Shown here in pieces: positions 17,852-26,661 of a stretch of 36,116 nucleotides of DNA. A program made the translations under genes and the position numbers. How positions within the stretch are numbered: position 1 is the first letter of the stretch; each line of letters begins with the position of its first letter. Source of the stretch: an uncultured Bacteroidota bacterium. GTDB taxonomy: Bacteria; Bacteroidota; Bacteroidia; Bacteroidales; FEN-979. The stretch lies in NCBI GenBank assembly GCA_937862805.1, contig CALMDO010000182.1, forward strand, positions 1 to 36,116, given 5' to 3'. The notes under the pieces were generated by a model. It made no database searches. It was not told where the DNA came from and saw only the letters and a program-made list of their open reading frames with translations.

Positions 17852-19699
17852 TCACTCCATGGCGTGATCCTGGTAGAATTTCACTGAAAAATCATCCACC
17901 AGCACCGTTTTCTTTCCCTTGTTCCAGACATAGATCTTGAGCTGCGCTTCGGGGTTACGAAAGATCGGAAGGGTCAGAGAAAAAGAGTATTGACGCCATT
18001 TCCTGAATGGGGCGTCAGGAGTATCGTTGACTTTGAATCCCTGCCAAAAGTTTTTTCCAGGCGAGATAGAGTCGGCGCTCAATACTACCCACGCTTCATT
18101 TCCGGCGCCCGGTACACTGTCGTAAAGCATCACGGTCCCTTCCACAAAAAACCGTCCGGGAATTTTGCCGATTTCTTTTGTCTTTATCGCCAATCCGGTG
18201 CTAAAGGGATGCAATGAATCCAGCAAGCTGACACGGGATCCCGAACGGGCGAGGGTGGTCTCTGCCAAAGCCATTCGGATCCAGCCGGGTGTATCTTGTT
18301 CGTTGTCGGATGTCATCGTCAGACAGGGATATTTCATATCGACTGTAAAACCGGGTAATTCCAGGTTTCCTCCTACGCGTTTGTCTTCCGTCGGATCGGC
18401 GTTGAGAAAGAGATAATGGTACTTTTCGCGGTTCATGCTGTTGGGATGGATCATCCAATGGGTGTACTGCCAGGTTTGAAAGAGGTTCAACGCTGCCAGG
18501 GGCAGGAGGATGATCAGCAACAAGGAAGAGCGGATACGGCTTGGGAACCGGTTCATTGTCAGCGCGGGAAGGAGGAAAAATAACCCGTAATAATCGATCA
18601 GCGGGCGCATCCCAAAACCATCGCCATAGTACCAATTCCACCAACTTGCAGTCACATAAGTTGTAGCAGCTAAAAAAATAACCATGATCAACCATCGGAA
18701 GCGGTTGGTAAACCAAAGTCCTAAGGCACAAATCCAGGTGAGGAGAATTATGGGTGTGTAAACGAACAATCCTTTACGATAGCTGAAAAGTATGTTGATA
18801 ATTTCCGGTTGCCCGAACCGAAAACCTTCATTGCGGTAAGGCCAGATGAAAAAATGACCGGTTTGAAGGTACCACAGCAAAGGCTGAATGGCTACCAGCA
18901 TCAGCAGGAGTAGGAAACCTGCCACGGTAGCCCTCATTTCATGCCCTAAAGTCTTTATGAAATCAACGAACTGCCGGGGTGTTCCGGCAAGAAAGGGAAC
19001 CAGCAGGAGAAGCAACAGGTGAGTAGGACGGATCAGCAACAGCAGGGCCAGGAAAAAGCCGGTTATCAGGGATTGTCGCGGGTTCCACTTTATCAATCCC
19101 CTTAAAATACTCAATACGAATCCATTGACAGCGAAAAAGGAGTAGAGGTGCGACATGGTAGGCTGCCAGAGCGAATAGTAGAAGAGGTTGGTTCCGAAAA
19201 GGAGAAAGACGAGTAGTAAAACTGAAAGGTCACGCTGTACATTCAGTTCTTTAAAGATTTTTGCCAGGAACCACAGGCCCATGATCAGGTAAAAGAGGGA
19301 TCCCAGTCCGACAAAGATTTGAAAAAGAAAGCCGTAGCCATCGGCAGGTATCCCCGTCAACCAGGAGAAAAACCAGCCGGCCAGAAAAAAGGGGAGAAGA
19401 AGCAGTGCTTCACCGGCGAAATATTTGTTGACCGGACGATGACCAAACTTTACGAGGTACCCTGGCTCATAACCCGGATCTTTCAGTAATTGTGATTCCC
19501 TATGGACCACTTTTTCGTAAGTCAGATCTCCTTCTAAGAGCAGTGCCGGAAGGTAGGCGTAATAACCTCTTCCGTCGCTGGTGATGATCTGCTTCCACCC
19601 TTCGCCATCCCGGTCGAAGATGCGCAGGGAGAGGAAAAAAGCGACCATGAAGCAACTTATCCCGAACAGTGCGGTACGCGTGGGGTTGATCCTTTTCAT
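17852..19699 (-). CDS. Multi-TM membrane protein, GT-C/PMT-like glycosyltransferase candidate
   Basis: 615 aa, about ten hydrophobic segments, SDGRGYYAYLPALLLEGDL near the N-terminus, soluble C-terminal domain. No definitive catalytic motif identified. Confidence 0.6.
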   Translation of the reverse strand: MKRINPTRTALFGISCFMVAFFLSLRIFDRDGEGWKQIITSDGRGYYAYLPALLLEGDLTYEKVVHRESQLLKDPGYEPGYLVKFGHRPVNKYFAGEALLLLPFFLAGWFFSWLTGIPADGYGFLFQIFVGLGSLFYLIMGLWFLAKIFKELNVQRDLSVLLLVFLLFGTNLFYYSLWQPTMSHLYSFFAVNGFVLSILRGLIKWNPRQSLITGFFLALLLLIRPTHLLLLLLVPFLAGTPRQFVDFIKTLGHEMRATVAGFLLLLMLVAIQPLLWYLQTGHFFIWPYRNEGFRFGQPEIINILFSYRKGLFVYTPIILLTWICALGLWFTNRFRWLIMVIFLAATTYVTASWWNWYYGDGFGMRPLIDYYGLFFLLPALTMNRFPSRIRSSLLLIILLPLAALNLFQTWQYTHWMIHPNSMNREKYHYLFLNADPTEDKRVGGNLELPGFTVDMKYPCLTMTSDNEQDTPGWIRMALAETTLARSGSRVSLLDSLHPFSTGLAIKTKEIGKIPGRFFVEGTVMLYDSVPGAGNEAWVVLSADSISPGKNFWQGFKVNDTPDAPFRKWRQYSFSLTLPIFRNPEAQLKIYVWNKGKKTVLVDDFSVKFYQDHAME

Positions 19700-19768
19700 C
19701 TCTTGAATTCACAAACCGGCCGTTCCGGTCTGTTAACCTGTCAAAATTAGTAAAACCGGTGGATATCA

Positions 19769-19800
19769 TTTGGTAAAGTCAATTAAATGACGTACTTTTG
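19769..19800 (+). promoter_or_regulatory. Promoter of the rpsF-rpsR-rplI operon
   Basis: TTTG (19769-19772), 20 bp, TACTTTTG (19793-19800), exact TAnnTTTG. Confidence 0.75.
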
Positions 19801-19843
19801 CAGTCCTTTTTTAAAAACCATTATTCATTAAAAGTCAAAACCG

Positions 19844-20200
19844 ATGCTAAAACAGTATGAAACCGTTTTCATTATGACTCCCGTTTTGTCTGAAGAACAG
19901 ATGAAGGAAACGGTTGAAAAGTATCAGAAGTTCCTCGTCAGCAAAGGCGCCGAGGTTGTCTTCGAAGATCACTGGGGGCTGCGTAAACTGGCTTACCCCA
20001 TTCAGAAAAAATCAACCGGGTTCTACCATTTGATCGAATTCAAGGCAGAGCCCTCTCTGATCCGTGAATGGGAAGTCACCTTCAAACGCGATGAGCGTAT
20101 TCTTCGTTTCCTTACCGTTGTTCTGGACAAACACATGTTGGCTTACAACGAAAAGAAACGCAACAAGGCAAAAGCCGCGAAAGAAGAAAAAGTTCAGTAA
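19844..20200 (+). CDS. rpsF: 30S ribosomal protein S6
   Basis: MLKQYETVFIMTPVLSEEQMKE...DHWGLRKLAYPIQKKSTGFYHLIEF. Confidence 0.97.
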   Translation: MLKQYETVFIMTPVLSEEQMKETVEKYQKFLVSKGAEVVFEDHWGLRKLAYPIQKKSTGFYHLIEFKAEPSLIREWEVTFKRDERILRFLTVVLDKHMLAYNEKKRNKAKAAKEEKVQ

Positions 20201-20219
20201 CCCCTGAAAATCATTTGAC

Positions 20220-20492
20220 ATGGCAACACAACAACAAGGAGAAATAAAGTATCTGACCCCGATAGCGGTCGATACCAAAAAGAAAAAATATTGCCGCTTC
20301 AAAAAAAGCGGGATCAAGTACATTGACTACAAAGATGCTGACTTCCTTATCAAGTTCGTGAACGAACAAGGGAAACTCTTACCCCGCCGGATCACCGGTA
20401 CTTCTACCAAATACCAGCGGAAAGTAGCCCAGGCAGTTAAAAGGGCACGGCACATCGCGTTGTTACCCTACATTGGTGATTTATTAAAATAA
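20220..20492 (+). CDS. rpsR: 30S ribosomal protein S18
   Basis: [65 protein letters not shown]. Confidence 0.97.
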   Translation: MATQQQGEIKYLTPIAVDTKKKKYCRFKKSGIKYIDYKDADFLIKFVNEQGKLLPRRITGTSTKYQRKVAQAVKRARHIALLPYIGDLLK

Positions 20493-20505
20493 GGAGGCAG
20501 GAACC

Positions 20506-20955
20506 ATGGAAGTAATTTTAAAACAGGATGTGCTAAACCTTGGCTACACGAATGAAAAGGTCAACGTGAAAGCCGGTTATGCCCGCAATTATCTGATCCC
20601 ACAGGGGATTGCTATTCTGGCTACCGAATCCAATAAAAAAGTATTGGCTGAAACGCTGAAACAAAAAGCACACAAGGAAGCCAAGATTAAAAATGCGGCA
20701 GAGGATGTTTCCAAATCCCTGAAGGACCTGGTGGTAAAAATCGGCGCCAAAGCAGCCGAAAGCGGAAAGATCTTCGGTTCAGTCAACGCCCTCCAGATTG
20801 CGCAGGCTTTGAAAGAGCAGCATAACATCGAGATCGACCGCAAAAAGATCCATGTCGATCACGAACACATCAAGGAACTGGGTACCTATAAAGCAAAAAT
20901 TCATCTCCACAAAGAAGTTCAGGTGGAGATCACCTTCGAGGTCTTTGCTGAATAG
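20506..20955 (+). CDS. rplI: 50S ribosomal protein L9
   Basis: MEVILKQDVLNLGYTNEKVNVKAGYARNYLIPQGIAILAT. Confidence 0.97.
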   Translation: MEVILKQDVLNLGYTNEKVNVKAGYARNYLIPQGIAILATESNKKVLAETLKQKAHKEAKIKNAAEDVSKSLKDLVVKIGAKAAESGKIFGSVNALQIAQALKEQHNIEIDRKKIHVDHEHIKELGTYKAKIHLHKEVQVEITFEVFAE

Positions 20956-20988
20956 ACACACTTTCTCTTAAGAAAAAACTGTACTTTT

Positions 20989-21014
20989 ACCCGGGGATTT
21001 CCCCGGGTTTTTTT
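20989..21014 (+). terminator. Intrinsic terminator after rplI
   Basis: ACCCGGGG-ATTT-CCCCGGGT perfect 8-bp stem with 4-nt loop followed by a T tract. Confidence 0.88.
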
Positions 21015-21848
21015 ATGCTTCACCGCCAGCAAATAAAAGATGTTTCTTCCCTCAGAATGAAAAAATTCAGGGATTCCCAAAGGTTGTTTCTGGCTGAAGG
21101 TGAAAAACTGGTGGATGAGCTGCTCCAAAGCCGTTTTCAAATAGCCGGCCTCTATGCCTCGTCCCCGTGGATCGTGACTAACTTTACCCTGATCAACCGG
21201 AAAAAGATCCCGGTTTTCGAGACAGCTGTTCATGAAATGGAAAGGATGACCGCACTGGCTACCCCCAGCCCTGTACTGGCCGTGATCTGCATCCCGGAAC
21301 CCCCCACCCTCCTTTCATCCACCGCGATTGGCCATTCCGATGCGCCCGTCAATCTGTTGCTTTCCCTGCTCAACGGCCCTTCCTCCGGTCTCCTTCTGGC
21401 ACTTGACGGGATCAGCGATCCGGGAAACCTTGGAACCATTGTCAGGATCGCCGATTGGTTTGGGATCACGACGATCTTTTGTTCAGAAAACACGGTTGAA
21501 TTGTACAACCCAAAGGTGGTCCAGGCTACCATGGGCTCCATCGCCCGCGTGGAGGTCCAATATTGCAACCTGAAGACTCTGCTGGAAGCCTGCACCGGCC
21601 GGATTCCCGTCTATGGAGCCTTCCTCGAAGGGAACAACATCCATGAAGAAGACCTCTCCGCAGGTGGACTACTACTGATCGGCAATGAGTCAAGGGGAAT
21701 CTCTGAGACCCTGGAACCATGCGTCACTCAAAAAATTCGGATCCCTTCCTATGGCAATTCTCCGTTCGGGAAAGCCGAATCCCTCAACGCTTCCACGGCA
21801 ACAGCCATCCTCTGCGCCGAATTCAGAAGGGTGATGAATCTGGAATAA
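21015..21848 (+). CDS. TrmH/SpoU-family RNA 2'-O-methyltransferase
   Basis: QIKDVSSLRMKKFRDSQRLFLAEGEKLVDEL; LLALDGISDPGNLGTIVRIADWFGI; LLIGNESRGIS; IRIPSYGNSPFGKAESLNASTATAILCAEF. Confidence 0.95.
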   Translation: MLHRQQIKDVSSLRMKKFRDSQRLFLAEGEKLVDELLQSRFQIAGLYASSPWIVTNFTLINRKKIPVFETAVHEMERMTALATPSPVLAVICIPEPPTLLSSTAIGHSDAPVNLLLSLLNGPSSGLLLALDGISDPGNLGTIVRIADWFGITTIFCSENTVELYNPKVVQATMGSIARVEVQYCNLKTLLEACTGRIPVYGAFLEGNNIHEEDLSAGGLLLIGNESRGISETLEPCVTQKIRIPSYGNSPFGKAESLNASTATAILCAEFRRVMNLE

Positions 21849-21859
21849 TGATGTAAACA

Positions 21860-23140
21860 ATGCTTATGTTAAGAACCAACCTTCTTGTTTTTTTATTGTT
21901 GCTCTGGCCCGGTTTTAGTGGTTATTCACAATCGATGCCCAATATCAACAGGGTATACGACCCCTCCATAAAAACCGTACAAGTTACCAAATCGGGATTC
22001 GAGCTCTCGGCGCCGATCATTCGCCTTCATTCCGATGAACAGATCCGGATCGATTTTGATGATCTCGACCCGGAGATTAAACGTTACAAGTTTACCGTTC
22101 TCCATTGTGAATCGGACTGGTCTCCCACTACTGGTCTTGACCTGCTCGAGGTGATCGACGGATTCAGGGAAGAGAACATCGATCAGTTCGAATACTCCTA
22201 CAACACCACAGTGAAATACACCCATTTTACCGCTTTCTTCCCGACCCCGAACATGCGCCCGCGCATCTCAGGAAATTATCTTCTTGTGGTGTACGAAGAG
22301 GATCCGTTCCGACCGGCATTCACCTGGCGGTTCATGGTATTTGAAACCTCTCCCGTAGTGACAAACGGCAGCGTGGTACAAAGCAGCCGCATGGAAGACC
22401 ACCTGACACGTCAGCAGATCGATATGGTGGTTCATCTGAACGGATTGAGTGTGACCGACATTACACGCGAGATCAAAGTGATCATCCGGCAAAATGGCAG
22501 ATGGGATAACCTGCTCAAACCAGGGCGACCGCGTTTCATCCGCGGCGATGAACTCGATTATCGTTACGACGAAACCATCGTTTTTGACGGTGGCAACCAA
22601 TACCGGTCGTTTGATACCAAAAGTCTGATCTACCAGTCGGAAAGGATAGCCAAAATCAGTTTTGACACGACCAACCAGGTTTTTTTACTTCCCGACCTGC
22701 CCCGTCCATTCAAACAATATGTTTATGATGAGGACCTGAATGGACAGTATTATGTTAAAAATGAAGAACATGCTGAGAACAGCAGTACAGAAGCCGATTA
22801 TGCCTGGGTTCATTTCTTCCTGCCTTATCCCTCTCAGCTTACAAACGGACAGTTCCATATTCTGGGCGACCTTACTCTGGGGGAACTTGGCCCGGAAGGA
22901 CAGATGTCCTACAATTTCACCCGCAAAGGGTACGAATTGAACCTTTTCCTTAAACAAGGTTATTACAACTATCTCTATGCCCTTGCCGGCAAGGACAAAC
23001 CTTATGGAGACATTGCCTTTATCGAAGGAAACCACTGGGAAACGGAGAATGAATACACCGTGATGGTGTACCTTCACGAAACAGGCACACTGTACGACCG
23101 CCTCATTGCCGTGAACTTTATCAATTCTATTCCTAAATGA
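21860..23140 (+). CDS. DUF5103 / T9SS plug-like protein
   Basis: Signal peptide; RVYDPSIKTVQV, FDDLDPEIKRYKFTVLHCESDWSPT, FEYSYNTTVKYTHFTAFFPTPNMRPRISGNYLLVVYEED, typical of DUF5103. Confidence 0.88.
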   Translation: MLMLRTNLLVFLLLLWPGFSGYSQSMPNINRVYDPSIKTVQVTKSGFELSAPIIRLHSDEQIRIDFDDLDPEIKRYKFTVLHCESDWSPTTGLDLLEVIDGFREENIDQFEYSYNTTVKYTHFTAFFPTPNMRPRISGNYLLVVYEEDPFRPAFTWRFMVFETSPVVTNGSVVQSSRMEDHLTRQQIDMVVHLNGLSVTDITREIKVIIRQNGRWDNLLKPGRPRFIRGDELDYRYDETIVFDGGNQYRSFDTKSLIYQSERIAKISFDTTNQVFLLPDLPRPFKQYVYDEDLNGQYYVKNEEHAENSSTEADYAWVHFFLPYPSQLTNGQFHILGDLTLGELGPEGQMSYNFTRKGYELNLFLKQGYYNYLYALAGKDKPYGDIAFIEGNHWETENEYTVMVYLHETGTLYDRLIAVNFINSIPK

Positions 23141-23222
23141 TCGGGATGTCTCCCGGTCTGGGCACATTAAAGGACCAAATCATCACAATTACAAAAGAAA
23201 GTGATGCCTTTACTCATTATCA

Positions 23223-23254
23223 TTTGATAGGGACAGTGTTTCATTTTATTTTTG
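23223..23254 (+). promoter_or_regulatory. Bacteroidetes-type promoter for the LruC lipoprotein pair
   Basis: TTTG (23223-23226), 20 bp, TATTTTTG (23247-23254). Confidence 0.7.
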
Positions 23255-23278
23255 TGGACCAGATAAAATTTTGAAATT

Positions 23279-25336
23279 ATGAACCCCAAATTGAAATACC
23301 TTACCCCCTTGAAACTGGTTATTTTGTTTCTCGGGATGTCGATGTTTTTTATCTCCTGTAAAAAATCGGATGATTCCACCGGCCCGAATGGAGAGACCCC
23401 CGTCAAATCCATGAAAGACCTTGTTATTCCTTATAATTTTGAATGGAACACCACAGTAAACATTGTTTTTTCAATTCAGGCGAAGGATAACAGGGACTAT
23501 CCCCTGACAGGCGTCAGATTCAGGGTTTACACTGCCAGTCCTGACTCCGGAGGAGTCTACATGTTCGGTGGAGTTACTGATGCGACCGGTACCTGGACCA
23601 CTACACAGCCCTTGCCCGCCTACATGACGAAAGTAACAGTGACGAACAATTATGTCGGATTGATCCGCGAACAAGTGATGGCCGTTACCGGCGGTCAGGT
23701 TACCGGATTGTTTGGAGGACTTGCTCCTAAGCCTTTACAACAAAAAGCTTCTTCGGAGATCATTCCCAGTCCCCTGCCGGGTGTTTATTACCTGGGAACC
23801 TTTAACAGCCAGGGTGTTCCCAACTACCTGGTTTCGCCCAACGATCCCGTGGATGCTGTTCTTTTGAACGACCTGAATGCCACTTTGCCCGAATACCAGC
23901 CCGTTCCGACTTACCATCCCGAATATTTAAGCAGTACGGTGCCCAATAACCTTCCCCTGACCGAATTGTGCGATCTCTGGGTGACGTATATCACTGAAGG
24001 GGCCGGATGGACCAATTCTGTTGGTTTTTTTGTCTTTGATACCGATAACCCACCTGCCAATGCTGCAGCCATCGATTCAATCAAAGTGGTCTTCCCAAAC
24101 ATGTCGAATGCAGGAAGCAGCGGAGGACTCAATCCCGGGAATAAAGTTTACATGGGCCGCTATCCTGCAGGAAAATCTGTGGGCTGGGTCATCTTTGCGA
24201 ACGGTTGGAACGGATCGAATGTTACCAACGGAAAGTACCGGATATATTCTATTCCCTCGCTGAACCCGGAGACGGATCCCACCCTGAAAAAGCACACCAT
24301 CCTGTTGCGGGATGCCACGCGCTATTCAATCTTATTAGGTTTTGAAGACTGGCGTCGCGACCAGGGGTCGGACCAGGATTTCAACGACGGTATTCTTTAC
24401 ATCAAGGCCAACCCGGTTACCGGTATAAACACCGATGGCATGCCACTGGTTTCGACAACACAGACCGACACCGACGGCGATGGCGTGCCCGACGTGACGG
24501 ATGATTATCCATCAAATCCCCTCAAAGCTTTTAACAATTATTACCCCAATAAGTCCGGCTACGGATCACTGGCCTTCGAAGACCTTTACCCCAGCCAGGG
24601 CGACTATGATTTTAACGATCTGGTAATCAGTTACCGTTTTAATCAGATCACCAATGCCCTGAACCAGGTGGTAGAAGTTCATGCCGAACTGATCCCCGAA
24701 GCCATGGGCGCTACCCTCCATAATAGTTTTGCTTTCCAGATGAACCTCGCTGCAAATTTGGTACAATCGGTTTCCGGTAACGAACTCAGGCATGGTTTCA
24801 TCAATGTTGCTGCCAATGGCGTTGAATCCGGCCAACGTAAAGCGGTCATCGTGGTGTTTGATGATGCCTGGGATCTGCTTCCCCCTGCCGGAGGCGGGAT
24901 TGGGACCAATACAGAACCCGGAGCTCCTTATGTTATCCCTGATACCCTTAACGTCGTCGTTACCCTGAGCCAACCGGTTCCACAATCGGACATCGGACTT
25001 CCTCCCTACAATCCTTTCATCATTATCGACCGTAACCGTGTAAGGGAAGTCCATCTACCCGATTACCCTCCCACCGATCTGGTTGACGGCTCCGATTGGG
25101 GAGATTATTCCGACGACAGCAACCCGGCAATTGGCCGCTATTATAAGACGCAAACCAATTTACCCTGGGCCATCAACATCTCCGATAAGTTCAGCTATCT
25201 CTACGAAAAAGAAGCCATCAACACGGGTTACCTGAAGTTCAACGCATGGGCTGAGAGCGGAGGCGCCCTTTATCCCGATTGGTACGTCAATACCGCCGTC
25301 GGCTACAGAAACAGTTCGAAGATATACAACCATTGA
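23279..25336 (+). CDS. LruC domain-containing lipoprotein with DUF4114-like region and TSP3-like calcium motif
   Basis: Lipobox FFISCKKSDDS; VGFFVFDTDNPP...GWVIFANGW...WRRDQGSDQDFNDGILYI; TDTDGDGVPDVTDDYPSNP; GSLAFEDLYPSQGDYDFNDLVISYRF. Confidence 0.85.
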   Translation: MNPKLKYLTPLKLVILFLGMSMFFISCKKSDDSTGPNGETPVKSMKDLVIPYNFEWNTTVNIVFSIQAKDNRDYPLTGVRFRVYTASPDSGGVYMFGGVTDATGTWTTTQPLPAYMTKVTVTNNYVGLIREQVMAVTGGQVTGLFGGLAPKPLQQKASSEIIPSPLPGVYYLGTFNSQGVPNYLVSPNDPVDAVLLNDLNATLPEYQPVPTYHPEYLSSTVPNNLPLTELCDLWVTYITEGAGWTNSVGFFVFDTDNPPANAAAIDSIKVVFPNMSNAGSSGGLNPGNKVYMGRYPAGKSVGWVIFANGWNGSNVTNGKYRIYSIPSLNPETDPTLKKHTILLRDATRYSILLGFEDWRRDQGSDQDFNDGILYIKANPVTGINTDGMPLVSTTQTDTDGDGVPDVTDDYPSNPLKAFNNYYPNKSGYGSLAFEDLYPSQGDYDFNDLVISYRFNQITNALNQVVEVHAELIPEAMGATLHNSFAFQMNLAANLVQSVSGNELRHGFINVAANGVESGQRKAVIVVFDDAWDLLPPAGGGIGTNTEPGAPYVIPDTLNVVVTLSQPVPQSDIGLPPYNPFIIIDRNRVREVHLPDYPPTDLVDGSDWGDYSDDSNPAIGRYYKTQTNLPWAINISDKFSYLYEKEAINTGYLKFNAWAESGGALYPDWYVNTAVGYRNSSKIYNH

Positions 25337-26658
25337 TCCACCCTGCGAACAAGCCGCTTCTTCAGTCTTTCCTCCTGTTGTCAGCGCTTTTGATCTTCAC
25401 TCAATGCAAAAAAGATACTGCTGACAACGATCTTCCGGGTATTTCTTCGGGAATGGACGGACTCATCATCGAGCGGCTTTTCAACTGGTCGCTTACACGG
25501 GAAGTCGCAGTACGAATCACAGCACTGGATGGGAATGGCCATCCGATACCCCATGTCCGGTTCGATATTTATCAAGGCAGTGTACAGTCACCGGGAGAAC
25601 GCACTTTTGCCGGGGCCACGGACTCCACCGGCGTTTTCGTGACCAACATGGTTTTCCCGATGGATGCGGAAAAAGCAGTGGTAAAGACCTTTTCTCAAGG
25701 TACTGCCGTCGTTCGTGAAGTTACTATCTCTGACAACGCTCTAATTACTGTTTTTGAAGGGTTGGAACGAGATACCACCACCGACAGTGACTGGGACTAC
25801 ATACCCGATGCATTCGATGACTACCCGGCGGATACTGCTCAATCATTCAATAATTATTTCCCCTCGGAAAATCATTTCGCGACGTTGGTTTTCAACGATT
25901 CCTGGCCGGGAGAGAGCAATTATGACTACAATGATGTAGTAATCCGTTACCGTTGCAACTACATCACCAATTTTTTCAACCAGGTGGTTGAAGTTGACAT
26001 TACCCTGGTTCAGGAAGCGGCCGGGAGTACCCGTCACAATGGTTTTGGAATCCAATTCCGGCTGGATCCTTCCTTATTCGACACGGTGAGCGGATCCCGC
26101 CTCACCACGGGGACAATTCATACGGAACTGAAAGGATATGAATCGGTCCCGGGTACGATGATAGTGATCGCTTATGATGACGGGAGAAGCCTCTTTGAAG
26201 GAGGTGATCTTCCGGGGCCCGTCAATACTGTACCGGGAGTTGCTTACAGGAAGCCGGATACCTTGTCTCTTCGCATTGTATTGCCTGAAAACCAATCAAT
26301 TCCGGTGATCATGTTCGGTCTCCCTCCCTTCAACCCCTTCATTTTCACCGATGGCGACCGGAGCCATGAAATCCATCTTCCCGATCATCCTCCCACTGCC
26401 CTGGCGGATACTACCTTGTTTGGAACACTTTCCGATAATTCGCAGCCTTTGATATTCAGATATTACAAGAACCGCAACAACCTGCCCTGGGCTTTGCATT
26501 TTCCGGGCGAATTCAGCTACCTCACCGAAGGATCGGCCCTCATCCGGGGCTATCCCAAATTCGGTGGTTGGACGGAAAGTGACGGTTCCGCTTATCGTGA
26601 CTGGTATTACAAGGAGGGCCAGGGATACCGCAATGAAGGGTATTTATACAGTCATTGA
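25333..26658 (+). CDS. Second LruC domain-containing lipoprotein, shorter paralog
   Basis: TTG start at 25333 gives MIHPANKPLLQSFLLLSALLIFTQCKKDTADND with lipobox; DSDWDYIPDAFDDYPADTAQSFNNYFPSE..FNDSWPGESNYDYNDVVIRYR parallels the first copy. The tracked start at 25279 lies inside the upstream gene. Confidence 0.83.
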   Translation: MIHPANKPLLQSFLLLSALLIFTQCKKDTADNDLPGISSGMDGLIIERLFNWSLTREVAVRITALDGNGHPIPHVRFDIYQGSVQSPGERTFAGATDSTGVFVTNMVFPMDAEKAVVKTFSQGTAVVREVTISDNALITVFEGLERDTTTDSDWDYIPDAFDDYPADTAQSFNNYFPSENHFATLVFNDSWPGESNYDYNDVVIRYRCNYITNFFNQVVEVDITLVQEAAGSTRHNGFGIQFRLDPSLFDTVSGSRLTTGTIHTELKGYESVPGTMIVIAYDDGRSLFEGGDLPGPVNTVPGVAYRKPDTLSLRIVLPENQSIPVIMFGLPPFNPFIFTDGDRSHEIHLPDHPPTALADTTLFGTLSDNSQPLIFRYYKNRNNLPWALHFPGEFSYLTEGSALIRGYPKFGGWTESDGSAYRDWYYKEGQGYRNEGYLYSH

Positions 26659-26661
26659 GGT

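Noticed and set aside
23141-23165. Short hairpin CGGGA-TGTC-TCCCG after the plug gene
   Set aside because: 5-bp stem and no T tract, so not supported as an intrinsic terminator.
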